DNA of 10,235 nt, taken from positions 1 to 10,235 of the forward strand of contig CAMBXY010000045.1 of NCBI GenBank assembly GCA_945871945.1, in the 5' to 3' direction. The translations under genes were made by a program, and so were the position numbers. The DNA is from Bordetella parapertussis (lineage in GTDB: Bacteria > Pseudomonadota > Gammaproteobacteria > Burkholderiales > Burkholderiaceae_C). Under the pieces are notes generated by a model, which searched no databases, was not told the DNA's origin, and saw only the letters and a list, made by a program, of their open reading frames with translations. This document shows positions 1 to 6,857 of this stretch, in pieces. Within the stretch, counting starts at the first letter, position 1. Each line of letters opens with the position of its first letter.

Positions 1-2562
1 TTCCACGTACTCGTCAATTTGATCGAAATTCAAGTATTTGTAAATCTTGCTGCCGTCGGCATTGATCACGCCCATGTCGGCCAAGTACTCGGCTTGGGTG
101 GGAATGCGCCCGAGCTTGGAGCAAATCGCAGACAACTCGGCAGAGCCCAAATACACATTCGCGTTTTTGCCTAAGCGGTTGGGGAAGTTGCGGGTGCTGG
201 TGGACATGACGGTGGCACCCTCTTTCACCTGCGCTTGGTTGCCCATGCACAGCGAACAACCCGGCATTTCCATGCGCGCGCCGGCATTGCCAAACACGCC
301 GTAATGGCCTTCTTCGGTGAGTTGCTGCGCATCCATTTTGGTGGGCGGCGCCATCCACAACTTAACCGGAATGTCGCGCTTGCCTTCCAGCAATTTGGAA
401 GCGGCACGGAAGTGGCCAATATTGGTCATGCACGAACCAATGAACACCTCGTCAATCTTGGCACCCGCCACATCGCTCAAGGTTTTGGCGTCATCCGGGT
501 CATTGGGGCAGCACACAATGGGCTCTTTGATTTCGTTCAAATCAATCTCGATGACCTCGGTGTACTCGGCGTCTTTGTCGGCTTGCAAGAGTTGCGGGTT
601 CGCCAACCAAGCCTGCATGGCTTGTATGCGCCGGCCAATGGTGCGGGGGTCTGCATAGCCTTGGGCGATCATGTTTTTCAGCAGCACGATATTGCTGTTG
701 ATGTACTCGATGATGGGCTCTTTGTTCAGGTGCACGGTGCAACCAGCGGCGCTGCGCTCGGCAGAAGCATCGGACAACTCAAAAGCTTGCTCCACCTTCA
801 AATCGGGCAGACCTTCAATTTCCAAAATACGGCCAGAGAAAATGTTTTTCTTGCCCTTTTTCTCGACAGTGAGCAAACCTTTTTTGATGGCGTACAGGGG
901 AATGGCATGCACCAAGTCGCGCAGTGTCACGCCGGGTTGCATTTGGCCTTTGAAACGCACCAACACGCTTTCAGGCATATCCAGAGGCATCACGCCGGTG
1001 GCCGCCGCAAACGCCACCAGGCCCGAACCTGCGGGAAAACTGATGCCCACAGGAAAGCGGGTGTGGCTGTCGCCCCCCGTGCCCACGGTGTCGGGCAACA
1101 ACATGCGGTTGAGCCAACTGTGAATGATGCCGTCGCCGGGCTTCAAACTGATGCCGCCGCGGTTGCTGATGAACTCTGGCAACTCGTGGTGCATCTTCAC
1201 ATCCACGGGCTTGGGGTAGGCTGCGGTGTGGCAAAAAGATTGCATCACCAAGTCGGCGCTAAAGCCCAAGCAGGCCAAGTCTTTCAGCTCGTCGCGGGTC
1301 ATGGGGCCGGTGGTGTCTTGTGAACCCACCGAGGTCATGCGTGGTTCGCAGTAAGTGCCGGGCAACACACCCTGACCTTCTGGCAATCCGCAGGCGCGAC
1401 CCACCATTTTTTGCGCCAGCGTGAAGCCTTTTCCATGGCCTTGGGGAACAGCGGGCAAACGAAACAATGTGGATGCGGGCAGTCCCAAGGCTTCACGCGC
1501 TTTGGCGGTGAGACTGCGCCCAATGATGAGGGGAATGCGCCCACCCGCGCGCACCTCGTCAAACAGCACTTCGCTTTTCACGGTGAAGCTGGCAATCTCT
1601 TTGCCGTCTTTCAAAGCCTTGCCCGCATAAGGGCGCAACTCGATGATGTCACCCATGTTCATTTGGCTCACATCCAGCTCGATGGGCAAAGCGCCGGCGT
1701 CTTCCATGGTGTTGTAAAAAATCGGGGCGATTTTGCTGCCCAAACACACACCCCCAAAACGCTTATTGGGCACAAAGGGAATGTCTTCGCCGGTGAACCA
1801 CAACACGCTGTTGGTGGCCGATTTGCGACTCGAACCGGTGCCCACCACATCCCCCACATAAGCCACCAAGTGGCCACGTGCACGCAGGTCTTTAATGAAC
1901 TTGACAGGGCCACGTTTGCCGTCTTCTTCAGGTGTGATCCCGTCGCGTTTGTTTTTGAGCATGGCCAAGGCATGCAAGGGAATATCGGGGCGACTCCAAG
2001 CGTCAGGCGCGGGAGATAAGTCGTCGGTATTGGTTTCACCGGTGACTTTCAGTACAGTCAGGGTGATGCTGTGCGGCACTTCGGGGCGGCTGGTGAACCA
2101 CTCGGCGTCAGCCCAAGACTGCACCACCGCTTTGGCCAAGGCATTGCCCTTATCGGCTTTTTCCTGCACGTCGTGGAACTGGTCGAACATCAACAAAGTT
2201 TTTTTCAAACCTTGGGCAGCAATCGAGGCACAGGTTTTGTGGTCGAGCAAATCGATGAGAGGGGTGAGGTTGTAGCCGCCCAGCATGGTGCCCAGCAGTT
2301 CGGTGGCTTTTTCAGCTGACAACAATGTGCATTTTTCAGTGCCGTGCGCCACAGCTGCCAAGTAAGAGGCTTTGACTTTGGCGGCATCGTCCACGCCTGC
2401 GGGTACACGGTGCGTGATCAATTCAAGCAAAGTGGCTTCTTCGCCCTTGGGCGGATTTTTCAATAACTCGATCAGCTCGCCAGTTTGTTTAGGCGACAAA
2501 GGCAGGGGTGGGATGCCCAAGACAGCACGTTCGGCCACATGGTCACGGTAAGTTTTCAACAT
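1..2562 (-). CDS. acnB: Aconitate hydratase B (aconitase B), 3' end cut by window edge
   Basis: Cytoplasmic [4Fe-4S] enzyme that interconverts citrate and isocitrate through cis-aconitate in the TCA cycle; AcnB-type proteins commonly also act on 2-methylisocitrate. The frame is open from the ATG at 2562 to base 1, 854 codons. E. coli AcnB has 865 residues, so only about ten C-terminal residues are missing. The start reads [12 protein letters not shown], and a GGAG ribosome site lies 6 nt upstream (2569-2572). The N-terminal part is the AcnB-specific HEAT-like domain, followed by the swivel domain with GTGSSRKS at residues 241-248. The cluster ligands are visible as Cys711 ([10 protein letters not shown]) and Cys769/Cys772 (GCSLCMGNQ). 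I spot-checked the frame at the start, at both ends of the swivel region, mid-gene and at the window edge and saw no frameshift. It is the last gene seen of a tight minus-strand group, 18 nt after the small secreted-protein gene. Confidence 0.97.
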   Translation of the reverse strand, partial: MLKTYRDHVAERAVLGIPPLPLSPKQTGELIELLKNPPKGEEATLLELITHRVPAGVDDAAKVKASYLAAVAHGTEKCTLLSAEKATELLGTMLGGYNLTPLIDLLDHKTCASIAAQGLKKTLLMFDQFHDVQEKADKGNALAKAVVQSWADAEWFTSRPEVPHSITLTVLKVTGETNTDDLSPAPDAWSRPDIPLHALAMLKNKRDGITPEEDGKRGPVKFIKDLRARGHLVAYVGDVVGTGSSRKSATNSVLWFTGEDIPFVPNKRFGGVCLGSKIAPIFYNTMEDAGALPIELDVSQMNMGDIIELRPYAGKALKDGKEIASFTVKSEVLFDEVRAGGRIPLIIGRSLTAKAREALGLPASTLFRLPAVPQGHGKGFTLAQKMVGRACGLPEGQGVLPGTYCEPRMTSVGSQDTTGPMTRDELKDLACLGFSADLVMQSFCHTAAYPKPVDVKMHHELPEFISNRGGISLKPGDGIIHSWLNRMLLPDTVGTGGDSHTRFPVGISFPAGSGLVAFAAATGVMPLDMPESVLVRFKGQMQPGVTLRDLVHAIPLYAIKKGLLTVEKKGKKNIFSGRILEIEGLPDLKVEQAFELSDASAERSAAGCTVHLNKEPIIEYINSNIVLLKNMIAQGYADPRTIGRRIQAMQAWLANPQLLQADKDAEYTEVIEIDLNEIKEPIVCCPNDPDDAKTLSDVAGAKIDEVFIGSCMTNIGHFRAASKLLEGKRDIPVKLWMAPPTKMDAQQLTEEGHYGVFGNAGARMEMPGCSLCMGNQAQVKEGATVMSTSTRNFPNRLGKNANVYLGSAELSAICSKLGRIPTQAEYLADMGVINADGSKIYKYLNFDQIDEYVE

Positions 2563-2580
2563 ATCAGGCTCCAGAAAAAA

Positions 2581-3006
2581 TTAACGGTTGTTTGAAGAGT
2601 CTTCGAGCAAATCTGTGCGAGCAGAAGCAGGAATTTGTTGGGCAGCGGTTTTTTGCGCAGGGCTTTGACAGTCGTCTGCCAAGCGCTTGGAACGCTGAGA
2701 GTCCAACAGCATGGATTTCTCATCTGTCTGAATCCAAATGACGCCAGTTTTTTCATCCTCTAAGCGCACCGCACCTGAATCAGAGGGCACAGGCTTCATA
2801 CGAAAAACGGTTTTATTCAGCTTCAAAATAAAACGACCCGGCAAGGCTTTGTCTGGCCACAGCATAATGATTTTTCGGTTTTCGCACTCCAGAATTCCGG
2901 TATGCACATTTGCGGCGATGGCCAAAACCTGTTGCGACGCGTCCGCCATGGCCAGCACAGGCGACATGAGCAACACACATAGATAACTACCCAATGGGTG
3001 TTTCAT
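2581..3006 (-). CDS. Small secreted protein resembling MliC-type lysozyme inhibitors
   Basis: Hypothetical protein of 141 residues from the ATG at 3006. Residues 1-21 look like a signal peptide: Lys2 and His3, then a hydrophobic run, ending AMA before Asp22, so a periplasmic product is expected. The mature part has two cysteines, Cys41 (ILEC) and Cys113 (LADDC), spaced for one disulfide, with SDSGAVRLED at 75-84 and a Trp/Lys segment GVIWIQTDEKSML at 88-100. This order (Cys, SxSG motif, W, K, Cys) resembles the MliC/PliC fold of C-type lysozyme inhibitors. That is my pattern-based inference; the usual Tyr after SxSG is Leu82 here. The tail after 114 is polar and probably disordered. An in-frame ATG at 3024 overlaps the stop of the upstream lyase gene as ATGA and would add MNKESV. 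I prefer 3006 because AAAGAAAG lies just upstream and the signal peptide is then canonical, but either start is possible. It lies between TCA genes and has no obvious role in the cycle. Confidence 0.8.
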   Translation of the reverse strand: MKHPLGSYLCVLLMSPVLAMADASQQVLAIAANVHTGILECENRKIIMLWPDKALPGRFILKLNKTVFRMKPVPSDSGAVRLEDEKTGVIWIQTDEKSMLLDSQRSKRLADDCQSPAQKTAAQQIPASARTDLLEDSSNNR

Positions 3007-3020
3007 GACGCTTTCTTTGT

Positions 3021-4001
3021 TCATGCTTGAAAATACCGCAAAGCCTGCTCGGGCAAAGCTTGCCCCGTGGCATGTGCTCTTTCTAACACGGACCAATAAA
3101 AACGGAAACTGGCGCGGTCGTGCAATTGACCACCCCATTGAATAGGTGCCCAATCTGCTTGGGCCGCCGCTTGCAAAATCTCTGCGGCCTGCTCGATGTC
3201 GCCAGGCGCGGGGGAAAAGGCGGCCAATAAAGGTCTGACTTGGCTGGGGTGAATACTCCACATGCGGGTGTAACCCCATTCGCTGGCCGCAAGCTTTGCG
3301 CAATGCTGCAGGGCTTGTACATCTTTGAATTCGGTCACCACGCAATGCGAAGGTGTTTTGCCATGCGCGTGACAGGCACTGGCGATCGCCAATTTGGCCC
3401 GCACCACCAAGGGATGACTGAACTGCCCAACCATACCCATGGCAGAAGCAGGAATGGCACCGCCGTGCGCAGACACAAAATCCATCAAACCAAAACTCAA
3501 GGACTGAACGCGGGGATGCGCGGCAATATCAAAAGCATGGTGTACCGCCAGCGGCGACTCAATCAAGGCATGCACGGGAATATGCGCGCCCCCAGCGGCG
3601 TCAATGGCTTGCACAGCAGTATGAATATCCGCCACTGTCTCTGCCTTTGGCAACATGATGTGACACCAACGCCCCGCGGCTAGCCCCACCATGGTTTGTA
3701 TATCGGCTTCAAATGCTGGATGGCCGACTGCGTGCACACGCACCGCCACCCGCGCCAGCGGGTCCGCCGCCAAGGCCAATTCGGTGACCAAGATCGCATG
3801 CTCGGCCTCGCCACCCACAGGCGCACCATCTTCGCAATCCAGGGTCACATCCATCACGCCCACACCAAACTCTTGGTGCAACTCAGCTTGCAGTTGCAGG
3901 CTTTTGCGCATGCGTGCCTCGACCCCGCTGTAGTGGTCGCACACAGGCAACGCCCTTGCAGCAGCTTGCGCTCCTAGCAAGACGTCGCGAGGATGTTTCA
4001 T
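3021..4001 (-). CDS. HpcH/HpaI aldolase / citrate lyase beta-like (CitE-like) protein
   Basis: A 326-residue TIM-barrel enzyme of the HpcH/HpaI aldolase/citrate lyase family, a group that cleaves or forms C-C bonds in CoA thioesters or 2-keto acids with a divalent metal. Family signatures appear in order: LDCEDGAP at 54-61, the basic strand VRVH at 87-90 (Arg88), LPKAE at 117-121, LIESPLAV at 146-153 (Glu148, probable metal ligand), GLMDF at 171-175 (Asp174, probable metal ligand) and SIHPSQV at 249-255. The catalytic set therefore looks intact. No citD, citF or citC lies nearby, so it is unlikely to be a subunit of classical citrate lyase. Stand-alone relatives act as malyl-CoA, citramalyl-CoA or similar lyases or as thioesterases; the substrate cannot be read from the sequence. 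It starts 21 nt after the mdh stop with no clear Shine-Dalgarno sequence, suggesting translation coupled to mdh. Its TGA overlaps a possible ATG of the next gene. Confidence 0.9.
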   Translation of the reverse strand: MKHPRDVLLGAQAAARALPVCDHYSGVEARMRKSLQLQAELHQEFGVGVMDVTLDCEDGAPVGGEAEHAILVTELALAADPLARVAVRVHAVGHPAFEADIQTMVGLAAGRWCHIMLPKAETVADIHTAVQAIDAAGGAHIPVHALIESPLAVHHAFDIAAHPRVQSLSFGLMDFVSAHGGAIPASAMGMVGQFSHPLVVRAKLAIASACHAHGKTPSHCVVTEFKDVQALQHCAKLAASEWGYTRMWSIHPSQVRPLLAAFSPAPGDIEQAAEILQAAAQADWAPIQWGGQLHDRASFRFYWSVLERAHATGQALPEQALRYFQA

Positions 4002-4022
4002 GTGTGCTGCAAGCCGTGCGTG

Positions 4023-5009
4023 TTAGAGCAAATGAGCCACGCCGGCTTGCTCGTCGGTCAGCTCTTTCAAGGTCTTGTCTATGCAGCCTTGGCTGAACGC
4101 GTCGATCTCCAGACCTTCGACAATTTTGTATTCGCCGTTCTCGCAGGTGACGGGGAAACCAAACATCACATCTTTGGGAATGCCATACCAGCCTTGTGAA
4201 GCTATGCCCATGGTCACCCACTTGCCATGTGTGCCCAAAGCCCAGTCACGCATGTGGTCAATCGCTGCATTCGCGGCTGACGCTGCCGAAGACAAACCCC
4301 GCGCTTCGATGATGGCCGCGCCGCGCTTGCCGACAGTGGGCAAAAACACATTGGCGTTCCACTCTTGGTCGTTGATCATGGCCTTGACCGACTCGCCTTG
4401 GATGGTGGCGAAGCGGTAGTCAGCGTACATGGTGGGCGAGTGGTTGCCCCACACACACAGTTTTTCGATGTCAGCCACGGCCTTGCCGGTCTTGGCGGCA
4501 ATTTGTGAAGCTGCGCGGTTATGGTCTAAGCGCAGCATGGCGGTGAAGTTGGCGGGCTTTAAATCAGGGGCCGATTTCATGGCGATGTAGGCATTGGTGT
4601 TGGCCGGGTTGCCCACCACCAGTACTTTCACGTCGCGAGAAGCCACCGCATTCAAAGCCTTGCCTTGGGCGGTGAAGATGGCGCCGTTGATGGCCAGCAG
4701 CTCAGCTCGCTCCATGCCCGGGCCACGGGGGCGCGAGCCCACCAACAAGGCGTAGTCCACATCTTTGAAGGCGGTCATAGGGTCGCCATGGGCCTGCATG
4801 CCCAGCAACAAAGGAAAAGCGCAGTCTTCGAGCTCCATCATCACGCCCTTGAGGGCTTTTTGCGGGCCTTCCACGGGCACTTCCAGCAGTTGCAAGATGA
4901 CGGGCTGGTCTTTGCCCAGCATTTCGCCCGAGGCGATGCGAAACAGCAAGGCATATCCAATTTGGCCAGCAGCGCCGGTGACGGCAACGCGAACAGGTTT
5001 TTTACTCAT
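4023..5009 (-). CDS. mdh: Malate dehydrogenase (NAD-dependent)
   Basis: Oxidises malate to oxaloacetate with NAD+, closing the TCA cycle in the cytoplasm. It has 328 residues, the usual length for the betaproteobacterial enzyme, which resembles eukaryotic cytosolic MDH. The Rossmann motif TGAAGQIG is at 11-18. Glu43 ends the second strand, where the adenine ribose is bound. The mobile loop [10 protein letters not shown] (92-101) supplies the substrate arginines Arg95 and Arg101. RLDHNR (160-165) holds the catalytic Asp162 and the substrate Arg165, and [11 protein letters not shown] (187-197) holds the proton-relay His190. I chose the ATG at 5009 ([10 protein letters not shown]), which has GGAG 6 nt upstream at 5016-5019. 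The frame extends further upstream to 5069, but that stretch runs through the promoter and would add about 20 unconserved residues. It is the first gene of the minus-strand group, divergent from gntR and likely transcribed from the TTGACA promoter at 5035-5063. Confidence 0.97.
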   Translation of the reverse strand: MSKKPVRVAVTGAAGQIGYALLFRIASGEMLGKDQPVILQLLEVPVEGPQKALKGVMMELEDCAFPLLLGMQAHGDPMTAFKDVDYALLVGSRPRGPGMERAELLAINGAIFTAQGKALNAVASRDVKVLVVGNPANTNAYIAMKSAPDLKPANFTAMLRLDHNRAASQIAAKTGKAVADIEKLCVWGNHSPTMYADYRFATIQGESVKAMINDQEWNANVFLPTVGKRGAAIIEARGLSSAASAANAAIDHMRDWALGTHGKWVTMGIASQGWYGIPKDVMFGFPVTCENGEYKIVEGLEIDAFSQGCIDKTLKELTDEQAGVAHLL

Positions 5010-5015
5010 GGCAAT

Positions 5016-5019
5016 CTCC
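5016..5019 (-). promoter_or_regulatory. Ribosome binding site deciding the mdh start
   Basis: On the minus strand GGAG sits 6 nt before the ATG at 5009. It supports the MSKKPVRV start over the longer open frame that begins at 5069. Confidence 0.75.
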
Positions 5020-5034
5020 GAAGAAAAATTTAAA

Positions 5035-5063
5035 ATAAAACGATACAAAAATGCTGGTGTCAA
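5035..5063 (-). promoter_or_regulatory. Candidate sigma-70 promoter for mdh and the minus-strand genes
   Basis: Read on the minus strand, a perfect -35 hexamer TTGACA (5063-5058) is followed after 17 nt by TTTTAT (5040-5035), a 4/6 match to the -10 consensus. The downstream leader is A/T-rich. This would start transcription near 5028, about 20 nt upstream of the mdh ATG. The palindromes at 5068-5092 lie immediately upstream of the -35 box, where a bound protein could either block or assist RNA polymerase. This is prediction from sequence only. Confidence 0.5.
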
Positions 5064-5067
5064 CTTC

Positions 5068-5092
5068 AAGACATATGTCTTATAGAAGATAT
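5068..5092. promoter_or_regulatory. Overlapping palindromes, candidate GntR operator
   Basis: AAGACATATGTCTT (5068-5081) is a perfect 14-bp palindrome. It overlaps ATGTCTTATAGAAGATAT (5075-5092), an imperfect palindrome matching its own reverse complement at 14 of 18 positions. Together they give three half-sites of the AAGAYAT type, in alternating orientation: AAGACAT, ATGTCTT and AAGATAT. GntR-family dimers bind short A/T-rich palindromes of this size, and divergent genes flanking a GntR gene often share one. The first palindrome overlaps the predicted gntR -35 and the second reaches the -10, so autoregulation is plausible, and mdh could be controlled from the same site. Assignment to the adjacent regulator is inferred. 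Confidence 0.55.
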
Positions 5093-5095
5093 GAT
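5068..5095 (+). promoter_or_regulatory. Candidate promoter for the GntR regulator gene
   Basis: TATGAT (5090-5095) matches the -10 consensus at five of six positions. AAGACA (5068-5073), 16 nt upstream, matches TTGACA at four of six. Transcription would start near 5102, leaving a leader of about 40 nt. The whole promoter is overlaid by the palindromes, as expected for an autorepressed regulator. Confidence 0.4.
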
Positions 5096-5143
5096 AACTT
5101 CTCTGTTCCGCGATTTGACTGACAAACTTGCTTGCGCCTCATC

Positions 5144-5917
5144 ATGACCACTGAAACCAGCCTGCCACCCTCTGCTTTTATAGCAGGGAATGCGCCTTCG
5201 TTCAGCCCACTTTATCAGCAGATCAAGGGCTTGGTCCTGCAAAGTTTGCAAGTCGGCGAATGGAGGCCGGGTGAGCCTATTCCCAGTGAATTTGAATTGG
5301 CCGCCCGCTACAAAGTCAGTCAAGGCACGGTTCGCAAAGCGATTGACGAATTGGCACAAAACAATTTGCTGATCCGCCGCCAAGGCAAGGGGACTTTTGT
5401 GGCAACCCATGCCGAGCGGCAGGTGCAGTACCGTTTTTTGAAGCTCAAGCCCGATGCCGGCGACCTCAACAGCCAAGGCCCTGCACAGCGATTCATCATC
5501 GACTGCAAACGCAGCCGCGCCAACGCCGACGTCGCCAAAGCCTTGCGCTTGCGCGGCGGTGACGCTGTGTTGCAACTGCGGCGGGTGCTGTCGTTTGGCG
5601 GCGTGCCCACTATTTTGGAAGAAATTTGGCTGCCCGGTGGCCCCTTCAAAGGCTTGACCGCCGAGCGCTTGAGCGCCGACCAAGGCCCCATGTACGCTTT
5701 GTTTGAAACCGAATTCGGCATACGCATGGTGCGCGCCCAAGAGCGTTTAAGAGCGGTCAACCCCAGCGAGGAAGAAGCTGGCTTGCTGCAACTCACCAGC
5801 CCCACGCCCTTGTTGAGCGTTGAGCGCTTGTCTTTTACCTACCATGACACGCCCATGGAATGGCGCAGAGGCTTGTACCGAACTGACACACACTATTACG
5901 ACAATGAATTGAACTGA
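5144..5917 (+). CDS. GntR-family transcriptional regulator with UTRA domain
   Basis: A 257-residue DNA-binding regulator of the GntR family, HutC/UTRA type. Residues about 22-88 form the winged helix-turn-helix, with GEPIPSEFELAARYKVSQ (43-60), the recognition helix GTVRKAIDEL (61-70) and the wing RRQGKGTFVA (78-87). Residues about 105-250 form the UTRA ligand-binding domain, including the ILEEIWLP strand (157-164) and the late VERLSF segment (226-231). In this family a small metabolite relieves or changes DNA binding; the position suggests a TCA intermediate or related acid, but the ligand cannot be read from the sequence. I chose the ATG at 5144 although it lacks a clear Shine-Dalgarno sequence; an in-frame TTG at 5132 is the alternative. 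It lies divergent to mdh and 122 bp upstream of sdhC, so it probably controls one or both groups. The closest named type would be a local TCA/sdh regulator, so I give no symbol. Confidence 0.93.
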   Translation: MTTETSLPPSAFIAGNAPSFSPLYQQIKGLVLQSLQVGEWRPGEPIPSEFELAARYKVSQGTVRKAIDELAQNNLLIRRQGKGTFVATHAERQVQYRFLKLKPDAGDLNSQGPAQRFIIDCKRSRANADVAKALRLRGGDAVLQLRRVLSFGGVPTILEEIWLPGGPFKGLTAERLSADQGPMYALFETEFGIRMVRAQERLRAVNPSEEEAGLLQLTSPTPLLSVERLSFTYHDTPMEWRRGLYRTDTHYYDNELN

Positions 5918-5935
5918 ATCCCCTAGCAGCCCGCG

Positions 5936-5968
5936 TTGTCATCTGTTTTTTGTGCATTGCAATAGAAT
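5936..5968 (+). promoter_or_regulatory. Weak candidate promoter region for sdhC
   Basis: The 122-bp gap between gntR and sdhC is large enough for a promoter. TTGTCA (5936-5941) resembles a -35 box and is followed 16 nt later by TGCAAT (5958-5963, 4/6 match). A better -10, TAGAAT (5963-5968, 5/6), lies 21 nt away, too far for that -35. Neither combination is strong, so sdh may depend on an activator or be partly read through from gntR. Confidence 0.3.
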
Positions 5969-6017
5969 GAAAACAACAGGCATTCAACCCCACCTAAAGC
6001 CCTTAACAGCGAACCAA

Positions 6018-6033
6018 AGAAAGTCAGAAAGTC
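6018..6033 (+). repeat. Tandem 8-bp direct repeat in the sdhC leader
   Basis: AGAAAGTC occurs twice back to back, ending 6 nt before the sdhC ATG at 6040. No canonical Shine-Dalgarno sequence is present, so one of these purine-rich AGAAAG units may act as a weak ribosome site. It may equally be a chance duplication. Confidence 0.6.
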
Positions 6034-6039
6034 TCTCCT

Positions 6040-6471
6040 ATGACACAACCCCGTCACGACCGACCTGAATTCCGCAATATCAATGCTTTTGTAGATTTGC
6101 CCTCCTACCGTTTGCCCGCCGCGGGTTGGGTGTCCATACTGCACCGTGTCAGCGGCGCACTGATGTTTTTGCTGCTGCCCTTCATTATTTGGCTATTTGA
6201 CAAATCTATTTCTTCCGAGATTTCCTTTGCCAAATTCCGCGCGGCTTTCAATGTGGGCGTGGGAATTTACCCCGCTTGGTTTATCAGCTTGGTGACCTTG
6301 GCCTTGTTATGGGCGTATTTGCACCATTTGATTGCGGGTTTGCGTCATTTGTACATGGACGCCACCCACAGCGTAGACAAAGCCTTTGGCCAGCGCAGCG
6401 CGGTCTTTACCTTGGCGCTTAGCCTGGGCTTGACGGTGCTGCTGGGCGCCAAGTTGTTTGGCCTTTATTGA
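6040..6471 (+). CDS. sdhC: Succinate dehydrogenase cytochrome b556 subunit
   Basis: Membrane anchor of complex II: with SdhD it holds the SdhAB heads on the inner membrane, binds heme b and forms the quinone site. It has 143 residues and three hydrophobic helices (about 36-54, 78-100 and 120-142). The family signature SILHRVSG is at 32-39, with Ser32 and Arg36 in the positions that line the quinone site. HLIAGLRHLYMD starts at His96, which aligns with the axial heme ligand His84 of E. coli SdhC. The N-terminus is longer and more polar than in E. coli, common in this group. It opens sdhCDAB; sdhD follows 17 nt later. Confidence 0.95.
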   Translation: MTQPRHDRPEFRNINAFVDLPSYRLPAAGWVSILHRVSGALMFLLLPFIIWLFDKSISSEISFAKFRAAFNVGVGIYPAWFISLVTLALLWAYLHHLIAGLRHLYMDATHSVDKAFGQRSAVFTLALSLGLTVLLGAKLFGLY

Positions 6472-6488
6472 TTTCAGGAAGACACAGC

Positions 6489-6854
6489 ATGACAGATTCG
6501 ATGGGTTCTAAGCGCGTGGTTGTTGGTGCGCACTATGGTTTGCGCGACTGGCTGGCTCAACGCATCACCGCCACCTTGATGGCTTTGTTCACTCTTGTGG
6601 TGCTCTTGCAGCTGATCTTTTCCAGTGGCCCTATCGGCTATGACAAATGGGCTGGCATCTTCAACCCGCAATGGATGCGCGCATTGACCTTCACAGTTAT
6701 TTTGGCGCTTACCTACCATGTGTGGGTAGGTATGCGCGACATTTGGATGGACTACATCAAGCCAGTTCGTTTGCGCTTGGGCCTGCACATTTTCACTATG
6801 GTTTGGTTGCTGTCCTGCATGGCTTGGGCGGTTCAGGTTCTTTGGAGATTTTGA
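6489..6854 (+). CDS. sdhD: Succinate dehydrogenase membrane anchor subunit
   Basis: Second membrane anchor of complex II, 121 residues, with three hydrophobic segments (about 26-46, 64-82 and 97-117). The conserved block HVWVGMRDIWMDY runs from 77 to 89. His77 corresponds to the heme-region histidine (E. coli His71), and Asp88/Tyr89 to the E. coli Asp82/Tyr83 pair at the quinone site. QRITA at 24-28 is the usual loop before helix one. I chose the ATG at 6489 because AGGAAG (about 6475-6481) lies at the right distance; a TTG at 6468 in the same frame overlaps the sdhC stop and is less likely. Three nucleotides separate its stop from the sdhA ATG. Confidence 0.94.
   Translation: MTDSMGSKRVVVGAHYGLRDWLAQRITATLMALFTLVVLLQLIFSSGPIGYDKWAGIFNPQWMRALTFTVILALTYHVWVGMRDIWMDYIKPVRLRLGLHIFTMVWLLSCMAWAVQVLWRF
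6842..6847 (+). promoter_or_regulatory. Ribosome binding site of sdhA inside the end of sdhD
   Basis: TTGGAG lies within the last codons of sdhD. It is 10 nt from the sdhA ATG (6858) and 7 nt from the in-frame TTG at 6855, so both starts are possible. They differ by a single residue. Confidence 0.55.
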
Positions 6855-6857
6855 TTG

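Noticed and set aside
235..1323. Long plus-strand open frame (about 362 codons) opposite acnB
   Set aside because: It runs antisense through a clearly conserved aconitase coding region; its translation is His/Ala/Gly-rich with no recognisable domain, as expected of a mirror frame in G/C-rich coding DNA.
1411..2019. Plus-strand open frame (about 202 codons) opposite acnB
   Set aside because: Antisense to the swivel-domain part of aconitase; composition is typical of a shadow frame and there is no ribosome site or family motif.
3007..3345. Upstream extension of the small secreted-protein frame to a start at 3345
   Set aside because: The extension overlaps over 300 bp of the CitE-like gene in another frame, lacks family-like sequence and would bury the signal peptide internally.
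5010..5069. Upstream extension of mdh to 5069
   Set aside because: Adds 20 hydrophobic, unconserved residues encoded by the A/T-rich promoter region; the ATG at 5009 has a proper GGAG site and the family-typical N-terminus.
5066..5740. Minus-strand open frame opposite gntR that would run into the mdh promoter region
   Set aside because: Antisense to a convincing GntR/UTRA coding region and without recognisable protein features.
5918..5960. Possible terminator after gntR
   Set aside because: A run of six Ts is present at 5946-5951 but no stable G/C-rich stem precedes it, so an intrinsic terminator cannot be supported.
5957..5964. ATTGCAAT 8-bp palindrome upstream of sdhC
   Set aside because: Too short to distinguish from chance and unrelated to the AAGAYAT half-sites at the mdh-gntR region.
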